Part shown: positions 36,496 through 45,340 of the stretch, piece by piece
Layout: every line of letters begins with the position of its first letter
Numbering within the stretch: the stretch's first letter is position 1
Assembly: GCA_902785925.1 (NCBI GenBank)
Contig: CADAAI010000007.1
Coordinates: 30,983-94,982 of the forward strand
From: an uncultured Bacteroidales bacterium
GTDB taxonomy: Bacteria > Bacteroidota > Bacteroidia > Bacteroidales > Muribaculaceae
Direction of reading: 5' to 3'
Length of the DNA stretch: 64,000 nucleotides
Translations under genes and position numbers: made by a program
Notes under the pieces: model-generated
What the model was told of the DNA's origin: nothing
Seen by the model: only the letters and a program-made list of their open reading frames with translations
Databases searched by the model: none

Positions 36496-37613
36496 TGAAG
36501 CGAAAGTGTTTTTCAATATTATCTGTTCTGCTGCTTCTTGCGGCATGTCGTAGTGGAGTGGCTGATAATAAGGATGCTACAACTAACGATTCAATAATAA
36601 TTGAGGCAAAACTAATTGCTATAGCCCACGAGGATGGCTTTACACAGGTGGACATTACCGACCCGTGGAATCAAGGAAGAGTCTTGCACACCTATCTGCT
36701 CGTTCCCAGCGATAAGGAACTACCAGCCAAACTGCCTAAGGGCACTGTGGTGCGCACACCAGTAAAGAATGTGTTGGTGTACTCGTCGGTACACTCGAGC
36801 GTGCTGCGCGAGTTAGGTGCTGGCGATGCCGTGCGTGGAGTGTGTGATGCCCAATATTTCAATGACTCAATAATTGCCGAGGGACTCAAAAAAGGTACTA
36901 TTACCGATTGTGGTAACTCAATGCAACCCACTGTAGAGAAAGTAATTGATATGAAGCCTGATGCAATACTGCTCTCGCCTTATCAAGATGCTACTTATGG
37001 ACAGATTACTAAACTCGATGTTCCTATCATTGAGTGTGCCGATTATATGGAGTACACTCCGCTAGGCCGTGCCGAGTGGATAAAGTTTTATGGTGAACTG
37101 GTGGGTAAACCCGAACTTGCTGATAGCATTTACATGAAGGTTGTTTCCGATTACAACGAGGTTAAGAAAATGGTTGATAGTAAGAATCTCAAGCGTCCAC
37201 TCATCCTCACCGAGAACTTGATTAGCGGCATTTGGAATGTACCTGGTGGGCAGAGCTATATGGCTCAGTTTATCAAAGATGCTGGTGGCGATTACCCTTG
37301 GGGCGACGACAAAAACACAGGTTCTCTTACACTTGATTTCAATCAGGTGCTGGCAAAGGCTCAGAAAGCTGATTTCTGGCTGCTAAAGTCGCCAGCGATT
37401 CAATCCCTTTCCGATCTCAAGAGTTCTTACTCGCTTAACGACCAGTTCGAGGCCTTTAAGAATGGCAATGTGTATGTGTGTGACACCAACACAACTCATT
37501 TCTTTGACCGCTTCCCTTTCCATCCCGAAGTGTTGCTTCAGGAATATTTCAAGATTTTTCACCCTGAGGTTCCTACTGATTACCAACTACAATTTTTTAA
37601 GAGAGTGGGTTAA
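36495..37613 (+). CDS. ABC importer substrate-binding lipoprotein (siderophore/haem/cobalamin class)
   Basis: 372 residues, lipoprotein signal with Cys18 (LLLLAAC). Two-lobed class III binding protein (PF01497 type): VLVYSSVHSSVLRELGAGDAVRGV in the N-lobe, VEKVIDMKPDAILLSPYQ, the long connecting helix, and PLILTENLISGIWNVPGGQSYMAQFIKDAGG in the C-lobe. It would deliver ligand in the periplasm to the permease and ATPase encoded next. Class III proteins bind ferric siderophores, haem or vitamin B12; the sequence alone does not decide. It starts the longest operon in the window, under a -7 box and an inverted repeat. The next start codon follows its stop directly. Confidence 0.92.
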   Translation: MKRKCFSILSVLLLLAACRSGVADNKDATTNDSIIIEAKLIAIAHEDGFTQVDITDPWNQGRVLHTYLLVPSDKELPAKLPKGTVVRTPVKNVLVYSSVHSSVLRELGAGDAVRGVCDAQYFNDSIIAEGLKKGTITDCGNSMQPTVEKVIDMKPDAILLSPYQDATYGQITKLDVPIIECADYMEYTPLGRAEWIKFYGELVGKPELADSIYMKVVSDYNEVKKMVDSKNLKRPLILTENLISGIWNVPGGQSYMAQFIKDAGGDYPWGDDKNTGSLTLDFNQVLAKAQKADFWLLKSPAIQSLSDLKSSYSLNDQFEAFKNGNVYVCDTNTTHFFDRFPFHPEVLLQEYFKIFHPEVPTDYQLQFFKRVG

Positions 37614-38660
37614 ATGATGACAAATTCTGCTTCACATAGGTTTGCTATAGTTACTGTAGTATTGATAGTGACTCTTGCGTTACTGATGGTGGCTTGCCTG
37701 ATTTTCGGGTCGGTCGACATCGCGGCCAGGGATGTTTTCAGCATCCTCATGGGTAACGATAGCGGCAACGAGGCGTGGAATATCATTGTGCTGCAGTCGC
37801 GATTGCCAATGATTGTCACAGCAATGCTGGCAGGCGCTGCGCTGAGCGTGAGCGGTCTGCTGCTTCAAACTACCTTTAACAACCCTCTTGCTGGTCCATC
37901 GATACTCGGTGTGTCGACTGGTGCTGGCCTTGGTGTCGCCATTGTGATGCTCGCGATGGGTGGTACCATTGGTGGTGTGTTTGGCGAGACTGTTGGAAGC
38001 TATATGGCAACTTTACTGGGCGCACTTATTGGCGCTGGTGTGGTACTGGTGATTCTCATCACTTTTGCTTCGATCGTGAAGAGCTCGACTATGTTGCTCA
38101 TCATTGGTATTCTCATCAGTTACCTTGCTTCGAGTGTGATATCGTTGCTCAATTCGGTTGCTACTGAGCAGGGCCTTCATAGCTATGTGGCATGGGGGTT
38201 CGGAAACTTTGCTGGTGTGTCGCTCGAGCAACTGCCAGTGTTCGGCACAATTATAGTGCTGTCGTTGGTTGCTTCGTTGCTAATGATAAAACCTCTTAAT
38301 GCTCTGCTTTTGGGTACGCGATACGCTCAAAATCTGGGCGTCAACACCCATCGTACGCGCAACTCGCTGCTGCTGATAACAGGTGTCCTTACGGCTGTTG
38401 TGACAGCATTTTGCGGTCCAATCGGTTTCTTGGGACTTGTTGTGCCACACATCGCCCGCCTTGCACTTAACACTTCGGAGCATGGACGGTTGCTGCCCGT
38501 GACGATGCTTACTGGAGCCGCTGTGGCACTGCTATGCTCGTTGCTTAGTGTGACCTCGCCCCATGGCATCATCCCAATTAATGCAATAACACCCATAATT
38601 GGCGTTCCAATTATTATCTATATCATTATAAATCGTCGACGCATCAACTATTTCAACTGA
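37614..38660 (+). CDS. FecCD-family ABC permease
   Basis: 348 residues, about ten hydrophobic helices. Typical FecCD/BtuC features: LRLP-like QSRLPMIVTAMLAGAALSVSGLLLQTTFNNPLAGPSILGVSTGAGLG near the N-terminus, and the coupling region GPIGFLGLVVPHIAR before the last helices. It forms the inner-membrane channel of the importer, as a homodimer. ATG at 37614 is immediately after the binding-protein stop; a second ATG at 37617 is equally possible. The next gene begins five bases after its stop. Confidence 0.95.
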   Translation: MMTNSASHRFAIVTVVLIVTLALLMVACLIFGSVDIAARDVFSILMGNDSGNEAWNIIVLQSRLPMIVTAMLAGAALSVSGLLLQTTFNNPLAGPSILGVSTGAGLGVAIVMLAMGGTIGGVFGETVGSYMATLLGALIGAGVVLVILITFASIVKSSTMLLIIGILISYLASSVISLLNSVATEQGLHSYVAWGFGNFAGVSLEQLPVFGTIIVLSLVASLLMIKPLNALLLGTRYAQNLGVNTHRTRNSLLLITGVLTAVVTAFCGPIGFLGLVVPHIARLALNTSEHGRLLPVTMLTGAAVALLCSLLSVTSPHGIIPINAITPIIGVPIIIYIIINRRRINYFN

Positions 38661-38664
38661 TATA

Positions 38665-39639
38665 ATGGCAATTCTTGAGACACATAATTTGGCAGTGGGT
38701 TTTGGGCAAGGCACTAAGCGAACCACCTTGCTCTCGGGGCTCGACTTGAAACTCGAGAAGGGCAGGATGGTTGCCCTCCTGGGACGTAACGGAGCGGGAA
38801 AGTCGACCCTGCTCAAGGCGCTCACCTGTGACACATTGCCCATTAACGGCACTGTGGAGATTGACGGCAAGAAATCAACTGATATCGCTAAGCGTGAACT
38901 TTCTCGCCTAGTGGCTCTTGTCGCTACCGAGCGCATTATGGGTGGAGCCTTCACCATAAGGGAACTGGTGGCACTGGGACGTCAGCCTCACACTGGTTTC
39001 CTTGGACGCTTGAGCCGTCACGACAACGAAGTTGTTGATGCCTGCCTCGAGGCGGTGGGTATTACCGATAAAGCCGAGCAACACGTTGCTAATCTGAGCG
39101 ACGGCGAGCGACAAAAAGCAATGGTCGCTAAAGCTTTGGCTCAAGAAACTCCTATTATCGTTCTTGATGAGCCTACAGCGTTTCTCGACGTGGCGAGTCG
39201 CATTGAGACGATGAAACTGCTTCATAAATTAGCGAGAGAGCAAGACAAAGCCGTTCTATTGTCAAGTCATGACATCTCGCAGTCACTGCTTCTTGCCGAT
39301 GAGCTATGGGTTATTACAAATGATAGAGAAGTGATTACCGGCAGCACCGAGCAGGTGGTCATGAGCGGCGCTATGGACCGTGTGTTTGGCGACAAATCTA
39401 TTGCGTTCAATGGCAATCTGTGCGACTATGAGGCGCAATTACCATATATGGGATCGGTTAAGATCAAGTGTGATGACCCTGTGCTCGAGCGATGCATGGT
39501 CAACGCCTTGCTGCGCAACGGCATCAATGTTGATGATGGCAGTGACAAGTCGATAGAGATAAAGGCGGTTGATAGCATAGTGATGCCCGATGGTGCAATA
39601 GCAAGCAATATTCAAGAAGTTGCTGCGATGTTTAAATAA
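38665..39639 (+). CDS. ABC importer ATPase subunit (FecE/BtuD-like)
   Basis: 324 residues. Walker [10 protein letters not shown] (about 39-47), Q-loop region, signature LSDGERQ, Walker [13 protein letters not shown] and switch His in LLSSHDISQ are all intact. The core family is about 250 residues; here a C-terminal extension of about 70 residues (from [32 protein letters not shown]) follows, of unknown role, perhaps a small regulatory domain. It powers the importer with the two genes before it. dut follows 28 bases later. Confidence 0.94.
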   Translation: MAILETHNLAVGFGQGTKRTTLLSGLDLKLEKGRMVALLGRNGAGKSTLLKALTCDTLPINGTVEIDGKKSTDIAKRELSRLVALVATERIMGGAFTIRELVALGRQPHTGFLGRLSRHDNEVVDACLEAVGITDKAEQHVANLSDGERQKAMVAKALAQETPIIVLDEPTAFLDVASRIETMKLLHKLAREQDKAVLLSSHDISQSLLLADELWVITNDREVITGSTEQVVMSGAMDRVFGDKSIAFNGNLCDYEAQLPYMGSVKIKCDDPVLERCMVNALLRNGINVDDGSDKSIEIKAVDSIVMPDGAIASNIQEVAAMFK

Positions 39640-39667
39640 ATTATGGATTAATACGTTATATAAGTAT

Positions 39668-40114
39668 ATGATTGATAAAGTAGAAGTTAAAATAGTAAAC
39701 AAGAGCCCCAATGCCTTGCCCGCCTATAGCACTGAGCAGAGTGCCGGTATGGACCTAAGAGCATGGCTCAAGGAACCTGTGACGTTGAAACCCATGGAAC
39801 GTGCACTCATCCCAACAGGCGTATATATAGAGCTTCCGCCGGGCTATGAGTGTCAAATCAGGCCTCGCAGTGGTCTCGCTCTCAAGCGCGGTCTAACCGT
39901 GCTTAATTCGCCAGGCACCATCGATGCCGATTATCGTGGTGAGGTGTGTGTTATAATTGCCAACCTAAGTAATGAGGAGCAAATCATCGAGAATGGTGAG
40001 CGTGTGTGCCAGATGGTTGTAACGCGCCATTCAACAGTTGTGTGGAAGCAAGTGGAAGAATTGGGCGACACCGAGCGTGGTGCAGGTGGTTTTGGCCACA
40101 CAGGAACTAAATAA
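39668..40114 (+). CDS. dut: Deoxyuridine 5'-triphosphate nucleotidohydrolase
   Basis: 148 residues from ATG 39668; the longer frame from 39620 overlaps the ATPase gene and adds nothing conserved. All five dUTPase motifs are present: [29 protein letters not shown] (catalytic Asp), RVCQMV and the C-terminal lid [10 protein letters not shown]. As a homotrimer it hydrolyses dUTP to dUMP and pyrophosphate, keeping uracil out of DNA and feeding dTMP synthesis. Its place between an importer and a TPR gene reflects operon packing; the dut, TPR, DUF4292 order is, as I recall, common in Bacteroidales. Confidence 0.97.
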   Translation: MIDKVEVKIVNKSPNALPAYSTEQSAGMDLRAWLKEPVTLKPMERALIPTGVYIELPPGYECQIRPRSGLALKRGLTVLNSPGTIDADYRGEVCVIIANLSNEEQIIENGERVCQMVVTRHSTVVWKQVEELGDTERGAGGFGHTGTK

Positions 40115-40125
40115 TTATCACGAAA

Positions 40126-41883
40126 ATGAAAAAAATATCGCGAATTACGATAGCCGTTCTGTTGCTGATGCTGGTCATGGGTCAAGCCATGGCTGGTGGC
40201 AGCAAGAAGAAAATTGTAGACCTAGGAATCACCGAACAAGACAAGCGCAAGGCCGAGTACATCTATCTGCAGGCACAGGCTTATAAAGCACAGGACAGCA
40301 TTGCTGCTTATTTTGACCTGATTAAGTATGCCTACGAACTTGACTCGACCAACACAGCCATTGCTTTTTATTATGGCTACTTGATGACACTCAAGGACAA
40401 CAGCACCGACCTTGAGAAGGACCGTGGTCTCCAATTGATGAAGAGGCACGTCGATGCTCATCCAGAAGACTACTACGAGGCCACCTATTTCAGCGATGCT
40501 TGCATGGCTCTTAAGCGCAAGGACTTAGGACTTGCAGCAATCGAGAAGCAGGCTGAGATCAATCCCACCAAGACAGAGGTGCAGATGCGCCTTGCTGCAG
40601 CCTATGTGCGCAATAACAAGTATGCCGAGGCGCTCAAGGTCTATGAGAAAATTGAGGAGTTTGAAGGCAAGTCGACCGAGGTTACAGCCTATAAAGCCGC
40701 CCTGTGCTCCGAGCTTGGCGACACCTTGGGCGCAATTACCGAGATTAGGAATCTCTACAACACGGCACCAGCCAATGTGAACTACAACTTGATAATGAGT
40801 GAGCTTTTCAAGCAGTATAACATGCAGGACAGCGCCCTCTTCTATCTTGACCGCGCCCAGCAGCTAGAGCCTGAGAACGGCAACGTTTATTTTGCCAAGG
40901 CACAATACTATGACGAAATTGGCGACTCGGTTAACTTTGATAAGCAAATTTATAATGCTTTGGTATCAAACGATTTGCCAGTTGAGACTAAGCTTGATGT
41001 GCTCACGCAGTACACCCAAACTCAGTTGATGCGAAACGATTCAACCGAGCGCGTCAACAACCTTTTCAAGGTGCTTGTGGCACAACATCCTCACGAACCC
41101 AAAGTGCATGAGCTTTACAGTATGTATTACTCAACTGTAAAGGACTATAAACATGCCATCGAGGAGCTTGGCTATGAAGTTGACTTAGACCCCACCAATG
41201 CTGAAGCTTGGCAACGCCTAATGGTGGTGAATATACTTGACGACAATTATCCTGGTGCCGTCAAAGCTGCTGAGAAGGCTCTGGAATATAATCCCGAGAA
41301 TCTAGACCTATATCGCTACATTGCTCCATCCTACTACCAGATGAAGGAGTATGATAAAGCCATTGAAACCTACGACAAAGCGCTGGCTATGGTCGACAGC
41401 ACTGATAATGTTGACCTTTATAGCGACCTGCTGTGTGGCAAGGGTGACGTCTTTATCGAACTTGGCGACTCGGCGCGAGGATTTGACTACTATGAGCATG
41501 CCTTGCGCATCTCTCCGGGAAATACCAGCGCAATGAATAATTACGCCTATTTCCTGTCGTTGTGCGGCAAGGACCTTGATAAGGCCGAGAGCATGGCTGC
41601 CAAGGCAGTTTATGCCAACCCCAATAATGCTACTTTCATCGACACCTATGCTTGGGTTTTCTTCAAGAAGAAGAACTACGATATGGCTTTGCTTTACATT
41701 AAGTCGGCTATATCAAATGCCGACTCGCCGAGTGCCGACATCTATGAGCACTATGGTGATATCTTGTATATGACGGGCAATCATGACGAAGCGGTGGTTC
41801 AGTGGGAGAAGGCATTAGAATTGGAACCTACAAAAGAACTGTTGCAGCGCAAAGTCGTGGACAAAACTTACTATGAGAAATAA
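40126..41883 (+). CDS. Exported tetratricopeptide-repeat protein
   Basis: 585 residues with a signal peptide (cut near AMAGG, about 24), then TPR units over nearly the whole length (AEALKVYEKIEEF, ALFYLDRAQQLEPENGNVYFAKAQYYDEIGD, AVKAAEKALEYNPENLDLYRYIAPSYYQMKEYDKAIETYDKAL, GFDYYEHALRISPGNTSAMNNYAYFLSL, DEAVVQWEKALELEPT). The ends AAKAVYANPNNATFIDTYAWVFFKKKNYDMAL is the unit that I recall as typical of this Bacteroidales protein, which is found between dut and a DUF4292 lipoprotein. Probably a periplasmic or outer-membrane-associated assembly factor; exact role unknown. Gaps to neighbours are 11 and 9 bases. Confidence 0.9.
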   Translation: MKKISRITIAVLLLMLVMGQAMAGGSKKKIVDLGITEQDKRKAEYIYLQAQAYKAQDSIAAYFDLIKYAYELDSTNTAIAFYYGYLMTLKDNSTDLEKDRGLQLMKRHVDAHPEDYYEATYFSDACMALKRKDLGLAAIEKQAEINPTKTEVQMRLAAAYVRNNKYAEALKVYEKIEEFEGKSTEVTAYKAALCSELGDTLGAITEIRNLYNTAPANVNYNLIMSELFKQYNMQDSALFYLDRAQQLEPENGNVYFAKAQYYDEIGDSVNFDKQIYNALVSNDLPVETKLDVLTQYTQTQLMRNDSTERVNNLFKVLVAQHPHEPKVHELYSMYYSTVKDYKHAIEELGYEVDLDPTNAEAWQRLMVVNILDDNYPGAVKAAEKALEYNPENLDLYRYIAPSYYQMKEYDKAIETYDKALAMVDSTDNVDLYSDLLCGKGDVFIELGDSARGFDYYEHALRISPGNTSAMNNYAYFLSLCGKDLDKAESMAAKAVYANPNNATFIDTYAWVFFKKKNYDMALLYIKSAISNADSPSADIYEHYGDILYMTGNHDEAVVQWEKALELEPTKELLQRKVVDKTYYEK

Positions 41884-41892
41884 TAAAAGATT

Positions 41893-42744
41893 ATGTGGAA
41901 CAAAAGAATAATATTAGCCACAATGCTAGTGGCATTAGTAATGATGGGTAGCTGCTCAAAGAAGGTGGTTACCCCCGTCGTCGAAGTTAATCAACCCACA
42001 CAGCAGGGGACAAACGAGCAAGTTACGTCATCCAATATTAACCATTATTATCAGGCCGACTGGAATTCATTCAAGAGTGGTGGTAATGCAAAGATTGATG
42101 CTGGTGGAAAGTCGCTGAGTTCATCGATGCAGATGCGCATGCAGCGAGGTCGTTGCATCTATGTGTCACTCAGGCCCATGATGGGCATCGAGGTGGCCAA
42201 AATGATAATCTACGGTGATTCGATTCTTTTGGTCGACAAGTTGCACAAGCGCTATATGCTTGAGAAGGCGACGCTTCTAACTAACGGCGTGCCAGTTACG
42301 GTGGATAATCTGCAAGATATCTTCCTGGGTCGCGCATTTGAGCTCGGGAAAGGTTCTCTAACTCAGGATATCAAGGATGATTTTACCATTGAGGAAATGG
42401 ATGGCGGCAAAGTGAAACTCAGACCACGTGAACAGTTCAAGGGATTTGATTACAACTTTGTCTATGACAAACAGCGTAATATTCTTTCGCTTGATGTGAC
42501 TCCTACCAAAGCGGGTGCCTCGACTTATAGCGTGACATATGGAAACGTTAAGGGAACTATTGCTGGCAAGGTTGCCACATCGCTTAAGGTTGCGACCAAG
42601 ATGAGTGGTAGAGCATTTAATCTCTCGCTGGAGTATAAGGATCTGAAATGGAATGAGGATTTTACCATCGACACGGCTGCTCCCAAGAAATACACCCGTG
42701 TTGAGGGCAATGACATTATGCAGCTGCTCAGTGGAGGCAAATAA
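41893..42744 (+). CDS. DUF4292 lipoprotein
   Basis: 283 residues, lipoprotein signal with Cys21 (LVMMGSC). The mature part is a beta-rich half-barrel-like domain (INHYYQADWNSFKSGGNAKID, MQMRMQRGRCIYVSLRPMMGIEVAKMIIYGDSILLVDKLHKRYM), a pattern I associate with the DUF4292 family, which resembles LolA/LolB-like lipid-binding proteins. A role in moving lipids or lipoproteins across the periplasm is inference. In many Bacteroidales a peptidase M23 gene follows; here a GNAT and a flippase gene do. Confidence 0.85.
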   Translation: MWNKRIILATMLVALVMMGSCSKKVVTPVVEVNQPTQQGTNEQVTSSNINHYYQADWNSFKSGGNAKIDAGGKSLSSSMQMRMQRGRCIYVSLRPMMGIEVAKMIIYGDSILLVDKLHKRYMLEKATLLTNGVPVTVDNLQDIFLGRAFELGKGSLTQDIKDDFTIEEMDGGKVKLRPREQFKGFDYNFVYDKQRNILSLDVTPTKAGASTYSVTYGNVKGTIAGKVATSLKVATKMSGRAFNLSLEYKDLKWNEDFTIDTAAPKKYTRVEGNDIMQLLSGGK

Positions 42745-42756
42745 TCCTTTTGGCAC

Positions 42757-43707
42757 ATGATTACAATTGAGCAATATAACGACAGCATGTCAGGCCTGTG
42801 GGATGACGCGGTGAGGGCATCGCGCAACGGCACTTTCCTGCATTTGCGTGGTTACATGGACTATCACCGCGACCGTTTCGTCGACTCATCGCTAGTTGCA
42901 CGTGACGATGAGCGGATTGTGGCGCTTCTACCTGCATGCCGTGATGGCGACACGCTATACAGTCATCGTGGACTTACATATGGCGGCTGGTTAGTTCCAT
43001 CTCGTCACTTTGACGTGACTACAATGCTTGAAGTGTGGAATAAGGCAACTGATCTTTTGCGTGGAATAGGCATAGCTAATATCGTTTATAAAGCTGTTCC
43101 ACACATTTACCACAATTATCCGTGTGAGGAAGACTTGTATGTTCTGTTTCGAGCTGGAGCTCAACTCGTTGAAAGTAATATCTCCGCCACAATTGATCTT
43201 GATGAACCATTGTCATTTGATCGTGGAAACAAGCGAAATGTGAACCTTGCCATCAAGAATGGGGTAGTGGTGGGTGAATCCACGCGATGGGCCGATTATT
43301 GGCAAGTTCTTGACTCTCTTCTCATGGAAAAATATGACCGACATCCTGTCCACACTCTTGAGGAGATTGACTTGCTCAGGTCACGGTTCCCCGAGAATAT
43401 CAGGCTATTCACAGCAACTCAGGGTGATGAAATATTGGCAGGTGTGGTGATGTATTTTTGTGGTAACGAAGTGGCTCATTCACAGTATATTGCTTCTACC
43501 GAACGGGGGCGTGAACTAAAAGCGTTAACGTTGCTCTTCGACCATCTTATCAAGGGAGCGGCGCAAGCGGGATTCCGTTACTTTGATTTCGGTATTTCGA
43601 CCGAGGATGGAGGTCGTTATCTCAACGAAGGACTCGTGCGCCAGAAGTGCCGCCTAGGTGGACGTGGCATCGTTTACAACACCTACAAATTAACGATTAA
43701 CGAATAA
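42757..43707 (+). CDS. GNAT/FemAB-like acyltransferase
   Basis: 316 residues, cytoplasmic. The N-terminal part (GTFLHLRGYMDYHRDRFVDSSLVA, GLTYGGWLVP) and the C-terminal acyltransferase fold (LFTATQGDEILAGVVMYFCGNEVAHSQYIAS, then FRYFDFGISTEDGGRYLNEGLVRQKCRLGG) are those of FemAB-like or GNAT proteins that act on cell-wall or lipopolysaccharide precursors. With the flippase four bases downstream, modification of an envelope glycan sugar or a lipid-linked unit is plausible. Acyl donor unknown. Confidence 0.8.
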   Translation: MITIEQYNDSMSGLWDDAVRASRNGTFLHLRGYMDYHRDRFVDSSLVARDDERIVALLPACRDGDTLYSHRGLTYGGWLVPSRHFDVTTMLEVWNKATDLLRGIGIANIVYKAVPHIYHNYPCEEDLYVLFRAGAQLVESNISATIDLDEPLSFDRGNKRNVNLAIKNGVVVGESTRWADYWQVLDSLLMEKYDRHPVHTLEEIDLLRSRFPENIRLFTATQGDEILAGVVMYFCGNEVAHSQYIASTERGRELKALTLLFDHLIKGAAQAGFRYFDFGISTEDGGRYLNEGLVRQKCRLGGRGIVYNTYKLTINE

Positions 43708-43711
43708 TGGA

Positions 43712-45142
43712 ATGAAGCGCGAAGGCATGTCACGTGTGGTTCTCAAGGCGATGGGCATCTTTGGAGGGGTCCAGGTCTTGAACATCTTGTGCTCCATCAT
43801 CAGGACAAAGCTTGTCGCGCTATGGATAGGTCCTTTGGGAGTGGGCCTTTTCGGCCTCTTCAATCAGGCTCTTGAGATGATAAATATTGCCACCAATCTG
43901 GGTGTGCGCAACAGCAGTGTGCGCGACATCTCGCAAGCGGTGGAGCAGCGCGACTCAACGCTTATAGCTCGCATTGTAACTGTGGTGAGGCGCTGGTCGT
44001 TGTGGCTTGGCTTGGGGGGTGCACTGGTTACTGTGGCAATAGCGCCAATGCTTAGCCGTTTCACATTTGGTGATTTCAATCATGTGTGGAGTTTCGTGGC
44101 TCTTGCTGTGGCTGTGCTTTTCATGGCGCTCACCAATGGCGAGTATGCTGTGCTGCAAGGTCTCTCGAAGCTAAAACGCTTGGCTCGTGTCACGGTAAGC
44201 GGTACAGTGGGCGGTCTCCTCATTTCTATTCCGTTGTTTTACTTTTTGCGTGAAAGGAGTGTGTTGCCCTCGATTTTAGCCTATGCCTTGTGTGTTGTAG
44301 TGGCTGCTTTAGTGCTTCGCGACAAGGAATATCCAACAGCACAGGTTACACGCCGCGAAACCGTGAAAATGGGCGCCGGATTCATTAAACTGGGAATCTA
44401 CATGACCCTTGGCTCATTTGTTTCGATGATAGCATCTTATGTTTTTGTCTCTTGGTTAAATACCTACAGCGGTACCGAATCGGTTGGATTCTATCAGGCA
44501 GGATATACTCTCGTCGATAAGTATGCTGGTTTGGTGTTTGCAGCTTTGGGCATGGAGTTCTATCCTCGACTGGCTAGGGTGGCGAGCAGTGCCAAGCGTC
44601 TGCGAGTCTTTGTCTCTCACGAGATAAACATAGCCTTCATGGTGCTCACACCGTGTCTTTTGACATTCATACTCTTGCGTTCACAACTTGTGTGGCTGCT
44701 TTACAGCGAGCAGTTCCAAGTCATTATTACCTACATATCATGGGGAGTGGTTGGCACTGTACTGCGAGCAATGTCGTGGTGCCTTGCTTTTGTTATGCTT
44801 GCAAAGGGTGACGGCAAGGCCTTCCTTATCACTGAGTCGATTAGCGCTGTGACAGTGCTTGCGCTCAATGTCGTTTGTTACATTCTGTGGGGTGTTGATG
44901 GCTTGGGCTACTCTTATCTTTCCGCTTATGCCATATATCTTATCGTCGTTGCTGTTGTTTATTTCAAGGTTTATAATCTCAAGCTTAGCGCAAAGTGTTT
45001 GCGCAATCTTGCGGCAACTTTATTTGTTTGTGTCGCAATGGTTCTTCTAGTTCAGAACAATGCTTGGATAATCGCAATTTCTCTCTTCGTTATTGTCTCA
45101 ATAATCTCACTAATCATAGCTTACCGCACCTGGAAACGTTGA
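43712..45142 (+). CDS. Polysaccharide flippase (O-antigen translocase, WzxE-like)
   Basis: 476 residues with about 12 membrane helices and few charges, of the MOP/PST exporter type. Features: GGVQVLNILCSIIRTKLVALWIGPLGVGLFGLFNQALEMI near the N-terminus, a run typical of WzxE-like flippases, and FYQAGYTLVDKYAGLVFAALGMEFYPRLARV in the second half. It should flip undecaprenyl-linked sugar units across the inner membrane. It is the last gene of the 36.5-45.1 kb run and starts four bases after the GNAT stop; the two may form a functional unit with the WcaJ-like transferase at 11090, though 30 kb apart. No clear terminator follows. Confidence 0.9.
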   Translation: MKREGMSRVVLKAMGIFGGVQVLNILCSIIRTKLVALWIGPLGVGLFGLFNQALEMINIATNLGVRNSSVRDISQAVEQRDSTLIARIVTVVRRWSLWLGLGGALVTVAIAPMLSRFTFGDFNHVWSFVALAVAVLFMALTNGEYAVLQGLSKLKRLARVTVSGTVGGLLISIPLFYFLRERSVLPSILAYALCVVVAALVLRDKEYPTAQVTRRETVKMGAGFIKLGIYMTLGSFVSMIASYVFVSWLNTYSGTESVGFYQAGYTLVDKYAGLVFAALGMEFYPRLARVASSAKRLRVFVSHEINIAFMVLTPCLLTFILLRSQLVWLLYSEQFQVIITYISWGVVGTVLRAMSWCLAFVMLAKGDGKAFLITESISAVTVLALNVVCYILWGVDGLGYSYLSAYAIYLIVVAVVYFKVYNLKLSAKCLRNLAATLFVCVAMVLLVQNNAWIIAISLFVIVSIISLIIAYRTWKR

Positions 45143-45207
45143 GCCTTTTTCCGGCAATGATATTTTTCCCGCAGTCGGTCTTGACGATTGATTGTGGGGC
45201 AAAAGTG

Positions 45208-45337
45208 TAAATTTCTTTAAAAACCAAGAAAATACTACCTTGTTTCGCAAATTATTAGTACCTTTGTGGTCGTTTTTATGAATAATACTATTTAACGCAT
45301 TTATTTTACAACGTTACTATATAAATTTCTTTAAAAA
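45208..45337 (+). repeat. 16-bp direct repeat flanking the mutA promoter
   Basis: TAAATTTCTTTAAAAA occurs at 45208-45223 and again at 45322-45337, where it directly precedes the mutA ATG. The first copy is upstream of the -7 box (45259-45266), the second in the leader. Confidence 0.8.
45259..45266 (+). promoter_or_regulatory. -7 box of mutA
   Basis: TACCTTTG, with a TTG (45240-45242) 16 bases upstream, shorter than ideal. The implied leader is about 70 nt. No cobalamin riboswitch-like structure fits in it. Confidence 0.5.
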
Positions 45338-45340
45338 GTT

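Noticed and set aside
45143..45340. Cobalamin riboswitch before mutA
   Set aside because: B12-dependence of the enzyme made it worth a look, but the leader after the -7 box is about 70 nt and shows no B12-box-like sequence or long structure.
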